Source: Tenebrio molitor (Eukaryota; Arthropoda; Insecta; Coleoptera; Tenebrionidae). From it: DNA of 64,000 nt. Numbering within the stretch: position 1 is the stretch's first letter; the number at the start of each line of letters is the position of its first letter. Made by a program: the position numbers and the translations under genes. The stretch spans positions 14,756,001 through 14,820,000 of the forward strand of contig NC_091051.1 of assembly GCF_963966145.1 (NCBI RefSeq), given 5' to 3'. Positions 61,314 to 64,000 of the stretch are shown here, in pieces. The notes below the pieces were generated by a model. The model did no database searches. It was not told the origin of the DNA and worked only from the letters and a program-made list of their open reading frames with translations.

Positions 61314-62074
61314 TATAGTCCAATTTTTTTTTTAAATCAATTGTCAATGTCAAAATTCCCTCAAAGACCAGGCTGTACTAAAATGGCTGTACCACCCTAA
61401 AACCTTTCGTTTCGGGACACCTCTATCGTAAAATCGCCCTAGATCAGGTTTGAGGTTATATTAGTAATTTTCAAATGTCAGAAAAGTTTCAGGTGCAACC
61501 AAATTTTATACCAAAAGACACGAAATAAAGACGATAATCACACTAAAAAGTGCAACTGAACATATACGGGAAAATGGGAATTTATTTAATGGGTTATATA
61601 AGCAGTTTACCTATTCATTTTCAGAATCTAACCCCCAATCGTCTTCTGAATATGATTCTGCGGAAGAGGAATTTCCTCAATTGGTAGATTTCCCATCAAT
61701 TTTTTCCAGTCCTCTCTAATCAGTTCCTCGCAATTACCAACCCATATATTAAAAGAAAATACATACCTCGAATATGATGTGTGCTTGTGTGCATCTTTAC
61801 TGCAATTTAGCATGGTCGGTTTTTCTGTCTGCATTTCGTCACGTAATCTAATCATAGCCAATTTTTCTCGTTGTTTAGATCCTTGTTTTCGGAGACTCAT
61901 TTAACTTTGTATTTTTTTTTAAATGTAATTGCGGCTTCAATAGCGCAAGCGCCTTCACATGACTGACATACAGTTGACATTTTACGTTGCCAATCTAATA
62001 ACTATCAAATAACCAGTGGTTTATACCAACATGACAACACTTTGACAATTGATTTAAAAAAAAATTGGAGTATA
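61314..62074. mobile_element. TIR element, TATAGTCC type (761 bp), carrying an ORF
   Basis: The left end TATAGTCCAATTTTTTTTTT followed by AAATCAATTGTCAATGT is mirrored at the right by ACTTTGACAATTGATTTAAA and AAATTGGAGTATA, giving arms of about 40 bp. The TATAGTCCAATTTTT tip is the same as in the 337-bp element at 4414-4750. TA at each end fits a TA target duplication. Unlike its small relative, it carries a minus-strand frame with promoter-like GC-rich sequence before it and an AATAAA after it. Confidence 0.72.
61628..61900 (-). CDS. Small ORF inside the 61.3-62.1 kb TIR element
   Basis: ATG at 61900 opens MSLRKQGSKQREKLAMIRLR, a basic amphipathic start, then an E/T/K-containing stretch. 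A good donor (TCGAG|GTATGT) follows about 45 codons in. Splicing to an ATTAG acceptor removes 51 nt and keeps the frame (then EDWKKLMGNLPIEE), while the unspliced frame is also open for 90 codons. In another frame the 3' part reads ESYSEDDWGLDSENE before a stop, a convincing acidic tail, so a frameshift or different acceptor is possible. AATAAA lies about 40 bp downstream. No family recognised; a captured gene fragment or element-encoded protein are both possible. Confidence 0.33.
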   Translation of the reverse strand: MSLRKQGSKQREKLAMIRLRDEMQTEKPTMLNCSKDAHKHTSYSRYVFSFNIWVGNCEELIREDWKKLMGNLPIEEIPLPQNHIQKTIGG

Positions 62075-64000
62075 GGATTGGTGAAATTGAAAACTTTTTA
62101 ACTCACATATGTGAGCTACAGGAATGTTAATATTTTTCAAAAACTTCCAGTCCTTCCAGTGCACAATAATTAATTTTGAACAGAACGCGCAGTAATAAAA
62201 TTGTCTGGATATAAACTAGTCATTAGGTTTACCAGAGGGTATTAAATAACTCCTCCCTTATTAAATTTCCTTTCTCCTCGTCTTTTTCCTCATAAAATTT
62301 CCTCTTTACACCTTTTTTTATAGACCATTTCTAGCCTCCCCTGTTTAATCTATGTTAACACTACCTGTTTTCCACTCCTCTTGTCCCCCATCTACAACCC
62401 TTACATTCTTTTATCGTTTTTCATTTTCCGGATAGCATTTTCTTCCTGGTCTAATGTCCAATGATCTCGTTCATTCTGCAACACTTAAATGTGTCACTGG
62501 TGTTCATTTGCATCCCGGATGCGTGTTGTGCAAGAATTTTCCAGCAAGTGTTGAGGAGCGGTGGCCCGAACATTCATAACTGTCAATCGGAGTTCCTTGG
62601 AAGAAAGAGGGCCGCGACGGTCGTGGTCGCGATCACAAGGACCGACATTAATATTCATTGTGTACAGGGCGAGTCTTTCAGCTCTCCGAACTCCGAGTGG
62701 AACAGAAGGAAGTCAACACGGCCGTCTCTTACATTATCAATGCGTCGTGCGTGCTGCACCGCACATCCACGCCTTCTACGTGCGTGCTCGTTCTATTCTT
62801 GGAGGGCTTTGCTACTAAAAAACGACACATATTATTTTTTTTTAATGAGATACCCTCGTCGAGGAGGCTTTTCTCTCCTTTCCAGGTGCACGAGCTTGCG
62901 TCCCATGGGGTTGGACGCCGGGGTGTGGCGTTCGCGTCTCGCTGGAAGGCACTCGCGGTTCATTAAGACTGGCGGTGTCAAAGAACTGTTAGCGCTTGAC
63001 GAGCGTTTTTCCAACGACCATTACCAAGTAATTGCTCTGATTTGACGTCGTGTTTGGCTGCAAATGCATCTGGTCGCAGTAATTGAATTAAGTCTAATTC
63101 GATCGGGGGTCAAAGATCTCAATTAATCGAAATAAATTGGACTCGGCGACTTCTTCGGTCCGGAGTGTGTCCTCGATTCGCGGGTGAGGGTCAACGGTGT
63201 TAAACGGTTCACGTGTCATGTATTTCACGGCGTTGGAAAAAACGGCGTCACGTTTCCCGGCAAAGAAAACGGCTGCGCCTCCAGAGAAACCATTATCTAT
63301 CCACATACCATTATTACACAAGATGGATCACAATTGCTAATTGCGCGCCAGTTTGTCGGTAGAAAGTGGTCGTATTCCGGTAAGACAAACGGAAAAACTA
63401 CCGGAACAAATAGGAAAGACGGGGTTGCCTCCGGCAAAACCGCTAAACGATCGGATGGCGGAGTTTTCTTTTTGTTTGTCTCGTTTCGCACAAATCAATC
63501 TGGTGGCGGTTCCCAGACGAGACCGGCGATGGTTGCGGTAATAACATCGAAAATTGTGGGTGGTTCGTCTCTATTGAAATGCCACGACAAATTGATGGAA
63601 AGCTGGGAAAACCGAACGTCGCGTGGGATCGTTATCGCATTGTTGAAGCGTCTTTAATAACACTTTTTGTTGGAGTTTATGGCGAAATTTGCATAGTTTA
63701 TGCGATGTGACAAGGCTCCGGCGTCCGGACAGACAATATGATCCTTAACCGGAGTCTGTGGGTGGGATTCGCCGCACGACATCAATCGAAATTCGCACGG
63801 AAAAAAAGATACAAGTGTTTCCACTCATTGTATTACCACACTCAAGTAGCCAACTAGTGTGTTTTGCAAAGGTAATGGTGTAGAAGCGCCATCGATCAGA
63901 AATGTCAATTTTATGTCGAAGAGTGATCGTCGCAGACATTTCAGCCGGTTAAGGGAAAATATGAATGTTTCGAAAAATAATATTGTTGGCATTTTACTTA
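62075..64000. other. Non-coding or unassigned interval with CpG-rich patches
   Basis: 62.46-63.05 kb is open for 194 codons on the plus strand in a locally GC-rich patch, and 63.18-63.66 kb for 157 codons. Neither frame has a recognisable domain or convincing splice context, and alternative frames over the same DNA are also open, as expected where GC-rich sequence lowers stop frequency. They may be regulatory DNA. Confidence 0.35.

Noticed and set aside
62461..63045. 194-codon plus-strand frame
   Set aside because: It crosses a local CpG-rich patch where other frames are also open, has no recognisable domain or signal, and its composition (Arg, Ser, Cys rich) is typical of non-coding GC-rich DNA.
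63184..63657. 157-codon plus-strand frame
   Set aside because: No motif, and the opposite strand and another frame are open over the same DNA. Kept only as a note on the interval.

Overview
This is an insect-type nuclear genome window, most likely a beetle. That assignment is an inference from the very short introns (about 49-59 bp) in conserved genes, the AT-rich non-coding DNA with moderately GC-rich exons, and the many short inverted-repeat transposons; no species-diagnostic sequence is visible. Coding content is low. Three genes are well supported, one is represented by a single N-terminal exon, and a few small or decayed coding candidates are weaker.

Left part (1-14 kb): about 10.6 kb of mostly non-coding DNA with two small terminal-inverted-repeat (TIR) elements, then a large plus-strand exon (10644-13400). 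It encodes a secreted, proline-, threonine- and tyrosine-rich protein of about 918 residues and is followed by a short 3' UTR.

Housekeeping pair (14-21.3 kb, minus strand): POLR3C (RNA polymerase III subunit RPC3; 4 exons, complete) lies immediately upstream of NAA15 (auxiliary subunit of the NatA N-terminal acetyltransferase). Only about 180 bp separate the POLR3C stop from the NAA15 start. Seven NAA15 exons (about 586 residues) are present. The last exon ends in a good splice donor, but the C-terminal third (about 280 residues) is not found in the window. The proline-rich gene occupies the place where it would be expected, so either NAA15 runs on around a nested gene, it stops early, or the assembly is broken.

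Right part (21.3-64 kb): almost all non-coding. A GC-rich block ending in a splice donor (about 24.65-25.06 kb) looks like an untranslated first exon. A plus-strand coding exon at 46.63-46.82 kb carries the start of a GAS2-like calponin-homology protein whose remaining exons are not recognised here. The rest resembles long introns or intergenic DNA seeded with mobile elements. These include TA-flanked CAGGGTG-type TIR elements, TATAGTCC-type TIR elements (one holding a small spliced-looking ORF), two TTAA-flanked inverted-repeat pairs about 2.8 kb long, fold-back elements that share a CGAG...CGAG core, and a decayed mariner transposase. Several of these are nested in one another.

No tRNA, rRNA or CRISPR array was recognised, and I found no convincing new multi-gene system. 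The most useful leads are the incomplete NAA15 locus, a 59-codon ORF nested antisense in a NAA15 intron, the ORF inside the 61.3-62.1 kb element, and the fold-back family with its shared core.
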